DNA of 64,000 nt from JAXGYX01 sp040772065 (GCA_040772065.1 JAXGYX010000001.1:868001-932000), one strand, 5' to 3'; counted from the first letter of the stretch, positions 1-9,949 are shown. The notes: generated by a model not told the origin, from the sequence alone. Translations and numbers: made by a program.

Positions 1-139
1 ATAAATTGGTGTAGCCGTCCTCCTCAAGCACCCTGTACAGCGCTTTGAAGGCGATCGTCCGCGCGGTTGGCTTTGCCAAGCGAGGCCAGGCGCGGTTCCT
101 TTTGCCCAAAGTCGGGTCGCCAACGGCGCGGTTTGTCAT
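1..139 (-). CDS. rsmB: 16S rRNA m5C967 methyltransferase RsmB, N-terminal part (partial)
   Basis: Only the first 46 codons are in the window; the gene continues past base 1. The ATG lies one base after the fmt stop codon, so it is the last visible gene of a def-fmt-rsmB operon. The segment RTIAFKALYRVLEEDGYTNL matches the start of the NusB-like domain that opens RsmB (Fmu/Sun) proteins. Family members use S-adenosylmethionine to methylate a cytosine of 16S rRNA. An unusual basic stretch of about 28 residues (GKRNRAWPRLAKP and neighbours) precedes the domain. The catalytic domain is not visible, so the call rests on this short match and on the common def-fmt-rsmB gene order. Confidence 0.8.
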   Translation of the reverse strand, partial: MTNRAVGDPTLGKRNRAWPRLAKPTARTIAFKALYRVLEEDGYTNL

Positions 140-140
140 G

Positions 141-1130
141 TCAACACTCACCAAACGAAGTGCCCGCCATATAATTATGCGCGCACACCTGCGCTGTGAG
201 TCGTTTGCCGCCCGCTGTCTGCAATTCCAGTATTTCAAGCAGATCGCCCGGTTTGTCCGGATCGCCGCAATTCACCAACATTCGCCCGCCCCCACAGGAC
301 ATGATCATGCCCGGTGTCGCGCTTTTGCGTTTTTGTTCGGGTAGGGTGTCCCACAAATCCGACGGACGCTCAGGCAGCGCCGTGCGGTGGACTTTGATCG
401 GTTCGCCATTTAACGTGGTCGAAGCGCAGGGCCAACAGAATGTGCCCCGGACCAGATTGTGGATCTCCCGCGCGCTTTTGCTCCAGTCGATCAAACCGGT
501 CTCACGGGTCATCATCGCGGCGTGCGTCACCGCCTCCTCATCTTGTTCCCACGGAATCAATCCGTCCACAATGCGATCCAATGTCGGTGGCAGCACCTCA
601 GCGCCCAGTGTCGCCAGGCGGTCCATCAGTTCCGGAGCGGTCTCGTTTGGACCGATCTCCACACTCACCTGTTCGAAAACCGGCCCCGCGTCCATCTTTT
701 CGACCATGCGCATGATGCTTACGCCGGTCCGCGGATCACCGTTGATCACACTCCATTGCACCGGGGCCGCTCCCCGATATTTGGGCAACAAAGAGGCGTG
801 CACATTGACGGCTTCAATGCGCGCTATGTCGAGCACTCTGCGCGGCAAAATCTTCCCATAGGCGGCCGTCACCAGAAAATCAGGTTTCTCGGCGGCGAGT
901 CGTTCATAAAAATCATCATCCCCGGCGGATTCCGGCTGAAAGACAGGGATGTCCATTTCCAGCGCCAGCTGATGAACAGGGGTGGGGATCAGAGTTTGTT
1001 TGCGACCTTGCGGTCGATCCGGCTGACTGACCGCCAAGGTCACATGATAGTTTGATTCCGGCGCCGCCAGCTCGCGCAGCACCGTCGCCGCGAACTCCGG
1101 CGTGCCTAAAAAAACAACGTCTCGTTTCAC
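141..1130 (-). CDS. fmt: Methionyl-tRNA formyltransferase
   Basis: Transfers a formyl group from 10-formyltetrahydrofolate to Met-tRNAi in the cytoplasm, producing the initiator for protein synthesis. The 329-residue product has normal family length. Visible features are the N-terminal Rossmann start (residues 4-12), the catalytic region NVHASLLPKYRGAAPVQW with Asn109 and His111, and the MDAGP segment carrying the catalytic Asp147; the C-terminal OB-like domain follows. The start is GTG at 1130, and its GTGA overlaps the def stop, indicating coupled translation. The neighbouring deformylase later removes the same formyl group, a classic pairing. Nothing unusual is seen. Confidence 0.97.
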   Translation of the reverse strand: MKRDVVFLGTPEFAATVLRELAAPESNYHVTLAVSQPDRPQGRKQTLIPTPVHQLALEMDIPVFQPESAGDDDFYERLAAEKPDFLVTAAYGKILPRRVLDIARIEAVNVHASLLPKYRGAAPVQWSVINGDPRTGVSIMRMVEKMDAGPVFEQVSVEIGPNETAPELMDRLATLGAEVLPPTLDRIVDGLIPWEQDEEAVTHAAMMTRETGLIDWSKSAREIHNLVRGTFCWPCASTTLNGEPIKVHRTALPERPSDLWDTLPEQKRKSATPGMIMSCGGGRMLVNCGDPDKPGDLLEILELQTAGGKRLTAQVCAHNYMAGTSFGEC

Positions 1131-1618
1131 CGTTCACTCTCATTTCTGATGTCGTCGGCCTCGAGTAAATCTCCTTTAACATGGTCGATGAACAAAATGC
1201 CATTTAGATGATCGTTTTCATGACAGACACAGGTCGCCAACAGACCGTCCGCCTGTTGCACAAACCACTCACCGTCCTCATCCATGGCCTTGACCGTGAT
1301 GGAAGCGGGACGCTCCACCTCTCCCCATTCGCCCGGCACGCTGAGGCATCCTTCTCTGCCGACCTGCGCGCCGGACCGGTCGATGATTTCAGGATTGATA
1401 TAGACCGTGCTGCCTTGCCCGTCTTGCATGTCAATCACAAAAATTCGTTTCAACATGCCCACCTGTGGAGCGGCGAGCCCGATACCGTTCTCGCTGTCAC
1501 TCAGGGTTTCCTTCATATCTTCGATCAAAGCGCGGATCTTTTCATCGACGCGGTCCACTTCCCGGGCCCGCTTGCGCAAGACATCGTCTCCAATTGTTAC
1601 AATATTCCTAATTGCCAT
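1127..1618 (-). CDS. def: Peptide deformylase
   Basis: Metalloenzyme that removes the N-formyl group from new proteins. The 163-residue protein shows all three family motifs: GIGLAAPQVG (45-54), EGCLS (89-93) and HENDH (133-137); the cysteine and the two histidines bind the metal and Glu134 is catalytic. The longest frame begins 48 codons earlier, but the ATG at 1618 is chosen because a GGAG lies six bases before it and the upstream residues have no family similarity. Its stop overlaps the start of fmt. It has its own extended -10 promoter and a palindromic leader, so def-fmt-rsmB can be transcribed independently of priA. Confidence 0.97.
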   Translation of the reverse strand: MAIRNIVTIGDDVLRKRAREVDRVDEKIRALIEDMKETLSDSENGIGLAAPQVGMLKRIFVIDMQDGQGSTVYINPEIIDRSGAQVGREGCLSVPGEWGEVERPASITVKAMDEDGEWFVQQADGLLATCVCHENDHLNGILFIDHVKGDLLEADDIRNESER

Positions 1619-1664
1619 TTTAATCTCCATACATGTCAGTTCTAGCTGCGTTTGATATTGTATT

Positions 1665-1681
1665 CGATCAATAATTGATCG
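1665..1681. promoter_or_regulatory. Perfect 17-bp palindrome in the def leader
   Basis: CGATCAATAATTGATCG has two 8-base arms around one central base. It lies between the predicted def promoter and the def start codon. A second, shorter inverted repeat (GTTATC / GATAAC, 1694-1714) lies close to the predicted transcription start. Either could be an operator or an RNA hairpin; no regulator is known from the sequence. Confidence 0.5.
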
Positions 1682-1718
1682 TTCATTCGAACAGTTATCG
1701 TTGCTTATGATAACCGGT

Positions 1719-1727
1719 ATTATAACA
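1719..1727 (-). promoter_or_regulatory. Predicted extended -10 promoter of def-fmt-rsmB
   Basis: On the minus strand this reads TGTTATAAT, a perfect TGN-TATAAT extended -10 element. No good -35 is seen, which is acceptable for extended -10 promoters. It lies about 100 bases upstream of def, in the 221-bp gap after priA. Confidence 0.5.
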
Positions 1728-1839
1728 TATGACGACTTGAAGACGCGTAACCGGTGGTTCACCGCTTACCTTGTCCCAATTCATGTTTTGCTGAGATTTA
1801 GCTTGAGATTTAACCAATTAACTTGAACAGAATTTTCGG

Positions 1840-4299
1840 CTAAGCGGGATCCAGGCGCAGTGAGACACTGACGCCTTTGGGATAACGCAACAGGGAAAGT
1901 TCTTTTAACATAAGGCTCAGTGGGTAATGATTTTTTGATTTCATCACCAGCTGCCATCTGGATTGATTGTTCACCCGTCTGATCGGACTGGGCGTGGGCC
2001 GCAGCAGGCGGATGACACCGAGATCGGGACGAAGCTCGATTATCCGCCGCGCTTTTTGCGCGGCCATTTGGATCGCGTGTTCCGCGTCCTGATCTGATTT
2101 CCCCGAACACACGACCGAGGCGATCACGCCAAATGGCGGATAGCCCATCTGTTCGCGGAATTTAATCTCCTGTCTGTAGAATGAGCCAAAATCCTGAGCG
2201 GCCGCGGATCGCACCGCATAATGATCCAGATCATACGCCTGAATGTAGACCTCTCCCGGTTTGCTTTTGCGTCCCGCTCTGCCCGCCGCCTGGGTGATCA
2301 GCTGAAATGCCCGTTCAGAGGCGCGAAAATCGTTTTGCCCCATCAACAGATCCGCGGACAGTATGCCGACCAAAGTGACATTGGGAAAATCATGACCTTT
2401 GGCGATCATCTGTGTGCCGATCAGCACATCCGCCTTGCCGGCTCGAAAAGTGCTGAGCAAATCGATATGTGAGGTTCGTCCGGCGGTCGTGTCCTGATCC
2501 ATGCGCAAGGCTTTATTGTCAGGAAACAGCTCAGTGAAGGCCTGCTCGACCTGCTGCGTGCCGACTCCGAAACCCGCGATCAAATCACTGCCACACGACG
2601 GACAAAACTTGGGCGCTTTTTCCACCCGCCCGCAATAATGGCAGATCAATTGATCCATGTTGGCGTTGCGCTGTCGATGCAAGGTCATCCTGACATCGCA
2701 GGAGGGGCACATCACCGTCTCTCCGCAGGAGCGGCAAAGATAAATCCCGGAATATCCTCTGCGATTCAAAAATATCATCGCCTGGTCGCCGGCCGCGAAG
2801 GTCTGTTCCAGCCCCTGTTTCAGCGCGCGGCTAAATAAAGAAAAATTGCCTTCCGCCAGCTCGGTTCTCATGTCGATCAAATGGGTCTTCGGCAAGATCG
2901 CGCCGCCGGGGCGCTCGGTGAGCCGCAGACAAATTGACCTGCCGGTTTCCGTGCGATGCCAGGTCTCGACCGCCGGCGTCGCGGAACCAAGCACCAGAGA
3001 GGCCGAACGGTCGCGCACTCTCAGGCGGGCGATGGTCGCGGCGTGATAGCGTGGCTTGATCTCGCTTTGATAGGTGCTCTCTTGCTCCTCGTCAATAATC
3101 AACAGCCCCAAATCGCGCACCGGGGCGAACACCGCGGATCTGGCTCCGACCACGATCCTGGCGTCACCATTTTGAATTCTGCGCCACTGATTGAAGCGCT
3201 CTCGTGGAGTGAGCCGCGAATGTAAAATCGCGACCTTGTCACCAAACCTCGAGACCAGTGAGTGTGTCATCTGTGGCGTCAATGAAATCTCGGGCACCAG
3301 CAAGATGACATCTTTGTCCCGCGCCAACACAGCGGCGGCCACCTGCATGTAGACTTCGGTTTTTCCAGATCCGGTCACACCATATAATAAAAACTCCCGA
3401 ATGCGGCGTGGGTCGCCTTCATCTTTGGTCGAACGGGTGATCCGGTTGATCGCCTCCTGCTGTTCCAAAGTTGGGATGAGCATCGGCTCACGTGTGATAT
3501 CAGGCAGGTCGGGATCGGGTGGCGCGATTTGCCGGCCAAACTCAACCAGACCCTTTTTCTTGAGTGTGTTCAAAGTTGAAATGGTGACCGCGCAGGCGTG
3601 CAGCACGTCCTCGACCGGCGATTCATCGTATTCCAGCAAAAAATCCAACACTCTGATCTGATTGATGTATTTTAGTCCACCCTCCTCCAGCAACTCGGCG
3701 ATGATCGCGCGATCGACCGGAAAGACGGTGCGTACCGTGCTCGGGCTCATGCCCGCGCCAATTGTCTCGTTGATTTCGACCATTCCCCGGGCGACCAGGT
3801 CACGCACCGACTGATCGGTGATCTGTCCATCTTTCAACAGTTCGGCAAGCGGCAGACAGCCTCCCGCGGCGCAGCTTAATTTGTCGATCACTCGATTGTC
3901 ACGGGACAGCACGGGGATTTCCTCGGGTTTTTGACGCAAATGGACGTATTTGACGAGGTCCAGCGCCACACCCGCAGGCAACATGCAGCGAATCGCATCA
4001 CCATAGGTGCAGGCGTAGCGAATGCGCATTTGTTCCACCAGTTCCATTTGATCGTCGGTCAATACCGGATAGGGATCCAGGATTTCGATTAGATTTTTAA
4101 TCTTAAATAATTGCTCCGCTTCCTCTTCGGGCGTAAGCAGCGCCCAGACGATCGCCTCCACTGTTCGGTCGGCGTTGCCGAAAGCGACCACCACTCGCTG
4201 CCCGACACAAATTTTGTCCTGAAACGATCGCGGCACCCGGTAGGTGTACCGATTGTCATATTGCGGCGCGGCGTCGCGCAAAACGACTTGAATGAGCAC
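1840..4299 (-). CDS. priA: Primosomal protein N' (replication restart helicase PriA)
   Basis: DNA helicase that reloads the replication machinery at stalled forks. The 819-residue product has an N-terminal DNA-binding region, Walker A GVTGSGKT (307-314), the DExH box region at 403-406, and a zinc-binding block of paired cysteines (CRSCG, CPSC, CHYCG, CPSCG) inside the helicase core. The start is GTG at 4299 with an AGGAGGG site just upstream; the gene begins 12 bases after polC. One oddity: motif II reads DEEQ, whereas PriA proteins normally have DEEH. Everything else looks intact, so the protein is probably functional. Confidence 0.96.
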   Translation of the reverse strand: MLIQVVLRDAAPQYDNRYTYRVPRSFQDKICVGQRVVVAFGNADRTVEAIVWALLTPEEEAEQLFKIKNLIEILDPYPVLTDDQMELVEQMRIRYACTYGDAIRCMLPAGVALDLVKYVHLRQKPEEIPVLSRDNRVIDKLSCAAGGCLPLAELLKDGQITDQSVRDLVARGMVEINETIGAGMSPSTVRTVFPVDRAIIAELLEEGGLKYINQIRVLDFLLEYDESPVEDVLHACAVTISTLNTLKKKGLVEFGRQIAPPDPDLPDITREPMLIPTLEQQEAINRITRSTKDEGDPRRIREFLLYGVTGSGKTEVYMQVAAAVLARDKDVILLVPEISLTPQMTHSLVSRFGDKVAILHSRLTPRERFNQWRRIQNGDARIVVGARSAVFAPVRDLGLLIIDEEQESTYQSEIKPRYHAATIARLRVRDRSASLVLGSATPAVETWHRTETGRSICLRLTERPGGAILPKTHLIDMRTELAEGNFSLFSRALKQGLEQTFAAGDQAMIFLNRRGYSGIYLCRSCGETVMCPSCDVRMTLHRQRNANMDQLICHYCGRVEKAPKFCPSCGSDLIAGFGVGTQQVEQAFTELFPDNKALRMDQDTTAGRTSHIDLLSTFRAGKADVLIGTQMIAKGHDFPNVTLVGILSADLLMGQNDFRASERAFQLITQAAGRAGRKSKPGEVYIQAYDLDHYAVRSAAAQDFGSFYRQEIKFREQMGYPPFGVIASVVCSGKSDQDAEHAIQMAAQKARRIIELRPDLGVIRLLRPTPSPIRRVNNQSRWQLVMKSKNHYPLSLMLKELSLLRYPKGVSVSLRLDPA

Positions 4300-4311
4300 G
4301 ACAGCCCTCCT

Positions 4312-7300
4312 TTACATAAGACTGAACAAATCCAGCTGGGCGGACTCCGGCAATTCACCAAAGGCGCCACATTCGCGCAGTGAGGCCATGGACGAAGGCC
4401 CCAGCCCGCATCGGCCCCCCGCTTCCTCCTGGTTTTTGAAAGGGGCGCCCGCCTCTCGCTCAGCCACGATCTTCTCGCCCATGGCCGCGCTGATACCCGG
4501 AATGGAATCCAGCGAGGGACGGATTTTTCCTTTACCTTCCACCGTGAAGCGGCTGCCTTGCGACAAATTGATGTCAACCGGCAAAAATCGGATGCCGCGC
4601 GCCAGCATTTCCTCGATCAACTCCAGCAACTCCAGCGATTTTTTCTCCTTCTCAGTCGCGTCAAATCGCTTCACGCTTTCGGTCAGGCGCCTCAGTTGTT
4701 TTAGCACATCCTGCTTTGAACCACACATGATCGTGGAATCAAAGCTGCCTGCCGCGCGGACTGTGAAATAGGAGGCGTAAAAGGCTTCGGGGTGGTAGAC
4801 CTTAAACCAGGCGACGCGCAGTGAGGAGATTGAATAGGCGGCCGCGTGCGCTTTGGGGAACATGTATTTAATTTTTTCGCACGAATCAATGTACCACTCC
4901 GGAACATGATGCTCCCGCATCAAATTCAGTTGTTCCTCGCTCAAGTTTTTTCCTTTGCGCACCTTCTCCATGATGTCGAACGAGGCTTTGCTGGGCAGTC
5001 CCCAATGGATCAGGGAGGTCATGATTCCATCACGGCAGCCGATGACTTCGTCTATGGTGCAGACACCGTCGCGAATCAATTCCTGGGCGTTTCCTTTCCA
5101 GACATCCGTGCCGTGTGAAAGGCCCATCAACTGCACCAGGTTATAAAAACTGCCGGGAGTGGTCTCGTTGATCATATCCCGCGCCATCGGCGTGCCCAGT
5201 TCGGGCAACCCCAGTGTTCCGGAATCGGTGGTGGTGCTTCCCGGTGTGATCCCCAACGGCTCGACCGACTGAAACAAAGCCATCACCTTGTCATCCGGTA
5301 TTGGGATGTTGGCGATCTCCTCGCCGGTGAGGTCACCGAGCATTTTTAACATTGTTGGATCCATATGTCCCAGGATGTCCAGTTTCAGGATGGTCTCCTG
5401 CATGGCTTTAAAGTCAAAATGTGTCGTCGTCATGGAGGCGTTCACATCGTTCGCCGGATATTGAACAGGTGTGAAATCATAGATCTCCCGTTCTTTGGGA
5501 ATGACCACGATGCCCCCGGGATGCTGACCGGTGGTGCGTTTGACGCCGTTCAAACCGGACGCTAATTGGCGAACGCGGGCTCGATTCGCGGTCTGATCAT
5601 GCTTTTCCAACCAGCCGCGCACCAGGCCTTCGGCATTCTTTTCGGCGTAGGAGCCGATTGTTCCGGCGCGGAAGGTATGCTCCGCACCAAACATCTCAAC
5701 GACATACTGGTGGGCGCGTGGTTGGTATTCGCTGGAAAAGTTCAGATCGATATCCGGCTGTTTATCCCCTTCAAATCCCAGAAAAGTCTCAAACGGTATG
5801 TCCTGTCCGTCACGCAATAACGGAGTGCCGCAATAAGGACAGTCCTTGGCCGGCAGATCGTAGCCGGAGCCATACACCCCGTCATCAAAGAATTCGCTGT
5901 GCTTGCACTCAGGACAGCGATAGTGCGGAATCAGCGGATTCACCTCCGTTATGTGGCAAAGCGTCGCCACAAAAGATGAGCCGACCGAACCACGCGAGCC
6001 GACAATGTAGCCATCGGACATCGACTGATTGACCAGTTTGGCCGAGATGAAATACATTACCGCGAATCCGTTGTCGATGATTGAGCTGAGCTCTTTTTCG
6101 ATGCGCCGCCTGACGATCGCGGGAAGCTCGCCGTCTTTTTCGTAGAGCGACCGGGCGGTGGCCCAGGTCAGCTCGCGCACATCGTCCGCGGCGGTGTTGA
6201 TCAGCGGTGGAAATGAGCCCGCGGGAAACGGGCGCAGACCCGGTTTGATCCGCGAGGCGATCGCGTGGGTGTGTTCGATCACGATCTGATGCGCCTTTTC
6301 CGGACCGAGGTAGGAGAATTCTGACAGCATTTCATCCGTATTGCGGAAATAAAGGTTGGATTGATTGTCGGCGTCGGCATAGCCCATGTTTGTCTGCATG
6401 ATGCCGCGAAATACTTTATCTTCTTTATTTAAAAAGTGCGTGTCACAGGTGGCGACCACCTTTTGACCGTTGATCTCACCCAGTTCAACCACCAGGCGAT
6501 TGAGGTTTTCGAGGTCGGTCTGATCGTCGATCTGATTGTCCGCCAAATCAAGTAGATATTTGTTGTTGGTCAACGGCTGTATTTCGAGATAGTCATAGTA
6601 TCGGGCCAAAAAGCGAATCTTCCAATCGCGCAGTTGTTTGCGCGCCAGTTCATAGTCCCCGCCACATTTTGTGTAGAGCTCTTTGACCGCGCAAAACACC
6701 TGACCGGCCTCACATGCCGAACCCACCGTCAATCCGTCGCGCAGATAGGTCAACAAACTTTTGGGAATCCGCGGACGATGGTTGAAGTATTTGATATGTG
6801 ACTCGGATACCAGCCGATATAGATGGTACAGCCCCACCTCATCGTTCACCAGAAAGATGATATGATAGACCGGCGTTTTACGCTTTGTCAGCTCCGTCGC
6901 CTCCATGCAGCCCAGCTGCTTGTTAAGCTCGGAGAGCTCAGGACGCTCCAGCAATTCCCACATCTTCAAAAACAGGCGCGCGGCAAGGCGCGCATCGTCG
7001 ACCGCCCGATGCAGCTCACCTGTCTCGAGCTCCAGAGCGGCCGCGAGGTCGCCCAGCCGATAACTCTTTTGATTTTTGAGGCAATGACGGGCGAGTGCAA
7101 GTGTGTCCACCGCAGTTGGATTAAAATGGATCCGCGGGTCATTCGGTCGGGGTGTGTCAAATCCGGCATAACGTAAAAAGCCCAAGTCAAATAATATGTT
7201 ATGGCCGATGATCGGAGCGTCGCCTATGAATGCCTTGAGTTGTTCCATGACCGGAAAGCATTTGGGAGCGCCTTGCAGATCAAAAGAATGGATGCCGGTC

Positions 7301-8805
7301 AACTCATGCACTTCCTGTGACAATTCTTTTTCGGGATCGACAAAAGAATAAAATGTTTCACTTTCCTCGAATTCGCCCTTGTTATTTAACTTGTACCGGA
7401 TCGCGCCGACCTCAATGATGCGCTCTTGCGCGGAATCCAGTCCGGTGGTCTCCAGATCCAGCGCCACAAACTCGTTTAGCGAGGCGCCAGGCTCGATTCC
7501 GTAGACCGCGGGGCGCCCGTCGTCGACAAGATAGCCTTCCATCCCATAAATCAGTTTGATTGGATTTCCGTCCTTGTTCAGCCTGCTGACGGTTTCGTAC
7601 GCCTCGGGAAACGATTGCACCACGCCATGGTCGGTGATAGCGATCGCCTCATGCCCAAACGAGGCGGCCAAACGAACCAGATCGTCGACCGAGCAGATCG
7701 CGTCCTGGCTGCTCATCTTGGTATGGGCATGCAACTCAACTCTTTTTTCGGTCGCCAAATCGTGGCGTTTGGGCGGTTCTTTGATTAACTCGATTCCGCG
7801 TACCATACAGGTCAGGTCCCGATCATAGCTGTTGTAACTGACATCTCCGTCCAGACCGCACCACGGCTCTTCGCGCAGTGTCTCTGTCAGCGGCTCGGCC
7901 TGTTCGGGCCTGAGGAACATCCGACAGGCGATGGCTCCGTCTTCACCAAACAGATCAAATTTCAACAGTGCCTTTTGTCCATCACTGATCGACTTGCTTT
8001 CAAAATTGACGACCTGACCGACAATATGGACCAAACCGGAATCGAGATTCAGCCGCTCCATGTTTGAGGTCGATAGGTTTTTGTTGATTCGACCGTATAA
8101 GACATCGCTTTTTCGTTTGTAATGAGGGCGTTCGGCCGTCCGTTTGCGGGTCTCTTTTGGCGTGTCACGGGTCGGCGCCGGCCGCGTCCGAGGGGCGCGC
8201 AAGGTTTGCGCGCTGATCCGCGCCAGGGCGGCGGCTTCCTGCCTGCGGGCGGTGTCACGGGTGTCGAATGATTTTGTTTCGCACAAAGAAAAATAAATCG
8301 AGAGGTCGGCCCGTGTTTTCATAAACAAGGACATGTCATTTAACACGTTGTCGGTGATCGAGGCGATCACGACGTTGGGCAGATGGATGTCAACCCCGTC
8401 CGTCGAATCTGTCTGACAGCGAAAATCAGCCTGTTTCAGCAGCGTGGCGATGAAACCATGGTCCGCGCTCCACTCCTCGATCAGCCAGGGCATCAGCTCC
8501 AGCGCTGCCCGCGCGGGATGTCCGGGCCGCGTCCGGTAGCGCAGAAAAAAGCGAACCTGACGGGCGCCGACCTGTTCGGCCAGCGACCGCTCAATCACAT
8601 TTAAATCAACTGCCGACAGCGTCGCGTCGAGCAGCAATTCAATTTCCAGCTGTCCGTGCGCGCTCACATGAATGCCGCTCACCTCGGCCTGATTGAGAGT
8701 GGGGCTGGACAACACGGCGCGCTTCGCCTCGTCAATTCCGGTGGCCGGCGACGAGGAAGAGTGCAAGTTGATAAAATCTAAAAAAGTGGCGTTGCTCGGA
8801 CTCAT
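4312..8805 (-). CDS. polC: DNA polymerase III alpha subunit, PolC type
   Basis: Main replicative DNA polymerase of low-GC Gram-positive bacteria, with built-in proofreading. The 1497 residues show, in order: an N-terminal domain; an OB fold (about 255-340); a PHP domain starting at ELHAHTK (357-363) interrupted by a DnaQ-like exonuclease beginning DLETTGLD (450-457); a zinc-binding module (YRCPECKH and DCPYCGTPL); the polymerase active site PDIDLNFSSEYQ with its aspartates; and C-terminal helix-hairpin-helix residues (SIPGISAAMGEKI). The ATG at 8805 follows a GGAG. The length is usual for PolC. Gaps of 10 and 12 bases to ispG and priA suggest one operon. Confidence 0.98.
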   Translation of the reverse strand: MSPSNATFLDFINLHSSSSPATGIDEAKRAVLSSPTLNQAEVSGIHVSAHGQLEIELLLDATLSAVDLNVIERSLAEQVGARQVRFFLRYRTRPGHPARAALELMPWLIEEWSADHGFIATLLKQADFRCQTDSTDGVDIHLPNVVIASITDNVLNDMSLFMKTRADLSIYFSLCETKSFDTRDTARRQEAAALARISAQTLRAPRTRPAPTRDTPKETRKRTAERPHYKRKSDVLYGRINKNLSTSNMERLNLDSGLVHIVGQVVNFESKSISDGQKALLKFDLFGEDGAIACRMFLRPEQAEPLTETLREEPWCGLDGDVSYNSYDRDLTCMVRGIELIKEPPKRHDLATEKRVELHAHTKMSSQDAICSVDDLVRLAASFGHEAIAITDHGVVQSFPEAYETVSRLNKDGNPIKLIYGMEGYLVDDGRPAVYGIEPGASLNEFVALDLETTGLDSAQERIIEVGAIRYKLNNKGEFEESETFYSFVDPEKELSQEVHELTGIHSFDLQGAPKCFPVMEQLKAFIGDAPIIGHNILFDLGFLRYAGFDTPRPNDPRIHFNPTAVDTLALARHCLKNQKSYRLGDLAAALELETGELHRAVDDARLAARLFLKMWELLERPELSELNKQLGCMEATELTKRKTPVYHIIFLVNDEVGLYHLYRLVSESHIKYFNHRPRIPKSLLTYLRDGLTVGSACEAGQVFCAVKELYTKCGGDYELARKQLRDWKIRFLARYYDYLEIQPLTNNKYLLDLADNQIDDQTDLENLNRLVVELGEINGQKVVATCDTHFLNKEDKVFRGIMQTNMGYADADNQSNLYFRNTDEMLSEFSYLGPEKAHQIVIEHTHAIASRIKPGLRPFPAGSFPPLINTAADDVRELTWATARSLYEKDGELPAIVRRRIEKELSSIIDNGFAVMYFISAKLVNQSMSDGYIVGSRGSVGSSFVATLCHITEVNPLIPHYRCPECKHSEFFDDGVYGSGYDLPAKDCPYCGTPLLRDGQDIPFETFLGFEGDKQPDIDLNFSSEYQPRAHQYVVEMFGAEHTFRAGTIGSYAEKNAEGLVRGWLEKHDQTANRARVRQLASGLNGVKRTTGQHPGGIVVIPKEREIYDFTPVQYPANDVNASMTTTHFDFKAMQETILKLDILGHMDPTMLKMLGDLTGEEIANIPIPDDKVMALFQSVEPLGITPGSTTTDSGTLGLPELGTPMARDMINETTPGSFYNLVQLMGLSHGTDVWKGNAQELIRDGVCTIDEVIGCRDGIMTSLIHWGLPSKASFDIMEKVRKGKNLSEEQLNLMREHHVPEWYIDSCEKIKYMFPKAHAAAYSISSLRVAWFKVYHPEAFYASYFTVRAAGSFDSTIMCGSKQDVLKQLRRLTESVKRFDATEKEKKSLELLELIEEMLARGIRFLPVDINLSQGSRFTVEGKGKIRPSLDSIPGISAAMGEKIVAEREAGAPFKNQEEAGGRCGLGPSSMASLRECGAFGELPESAQLDLFSLM

Positions 8806-8815
8806 CTATTCTCCA

Positions 8816-9928
8816 TCAATTTTTATCAGTTTTTCCTGTCGACTGCCCGAAGCGACCGGATTGACGCATTTCCTCAATCGTGCGTAGCAGTTCCTCAACG
8901 GCGTTTTCTTCGGATATTGTGCGCAATTGCCTGCCATCGGCGAAAATCAAATACTTGCCGTCACCACCGGCGATACCGACATCAGCGTCGCGGGCCTCGC
9001 CCGGTCCGTTGACCGCGCAGCCCATCACAGCGACCTTGATATTATATGGCAATTTGGAGATGGCACTTTCGACCTTTTGCGCAAGCGCGATCAAATCAAC
9101 CTGAGTGCGACCGCAGGTGGGGCAGGAAATCAGTGTCGGACCACTTTGCTTTAAGCCAAGTGATGACAAGATGGCCCGCCCGGCCCGAATCTCCTCTACC
9201 GGGTCGCCGGTCAGCGAAACCCTGATCGTGTCGCCGATCCCCTCGGCGAGCAATGTGCCGATGCCCACCGCCGAGCGAATGGTGCCGGTGCCGGGCGTGC
9301 CGGCCTCGGTCACGCCCAGATGCAAAGGATAGTCGCAGCGGTCGGCGATCAGTCGATAGGCCGCTATGGTCAATACCGGATCGCTGGCTTTTAAAGATAA
9401 ACAAATATCACTGAAATCGCAATCCTCCACCAGGCGGGCCGCCCACAGCGCGCTTTCGGCAAGCGCCTCCGGTGTGACGCCATGGTGCTTGTCAATCAGT
9501 TCTTGTTGCAGCGAGCCGGAATTCACACCGACGCGAATTGGGACGCCGGCTTCCTTCGCCGCCCGCACCACCGTCCTCAAGCGCTCCTCGCCTCCGATGT
9601 TTCCGGGATTGATGCGGATTTTCGCCGCTCCCCGGCGGATGCTTTCGAGAGCCAGGCGATAGTCAAAATGAATATCTGCGACCACCGGCAGCGGTGACTG
9701 ACGACAGATGGACTCCAACGCCTCCGCGGCCCGCATGTCGGGGATTGCCACCCGGGTGATGTCGCAACCGGCCTCGGCCAGCTCGTTGATCTGACGCAAG
9801 GTGGCTTCGACATCCCTTGTGTCGGTGTTGTTCATCGATTGTACTGTGATCGGATGATCGCCTCCGATTCCGACCCCGCCCACCATAATCTCACGGGATG
9901 GGCGGCGTTTTCCTAAATAGTGTGACAT
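8816..9928 (-). CDS. ispG: 4-hydroxy-3-methylbut-2-enyl diphosphate synthase (IspG/GcpE)
   Basis: Iron-sulfur enzyme of the methylerythritol phosphate (MEP) pathway that converts the cyclic diphosphate MEcPP to HMBPP, the penultimate step of isoprenoid precursor synthesis. The 370-residue protein has the TIM-barrel start (ITVQSMNNTDTRD) and the C-terminal 4Fe-4S cysteines in SCPTCGRTQVDL and VMGCAVNGPGEA. The ATG at 9928 is preceded by GGAGGT. The gene sits with dxr, an earlier enzyme of the same pathway, and with uppS, which uses the product to make the undecaprenyl carrier lipid. Confidence 0.97.
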   Translation of the reverse strand: MSHYLGKRRPSREIMVGGVGIGGDHPITVQSMNNTDTRDVEATLRQINELAEAGCDITRVAIPDMRAAEALESICRQSPLPVVADIHFDYRLALESIRRGAAKIRINPGNIGGEERLRTVVRAAKEAGVPIRVGVNSGSLQQELIDKHHGVTPEALAESALWAARLVEDCDFSDICLSLKASDPVLTIAAYRLIADRCDYPLHLGVTEAGTPGTGTIRSAVGIGTLLAEGIGDTIRVSLTGDPVEEIRAGRAILSSLGLKQSGPTLISCPTCGRTQVDLIALAQKVESAISKLPYNIKVAVMGCAVNGPGEARDADVGIAGGDGKYLIFADGRQLRTISEENAVEELLRTIEEMRQSGRFGQSTGKTDKN

Positions 9929-9949
9929 GTGACCTCCACAAATCGTTTG

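Noticed and set aside
459..1055. A 198-codon frame antisense to fmt
   Set aside because: Opposite a conserved gene, with no ribosome binding site and no domain.
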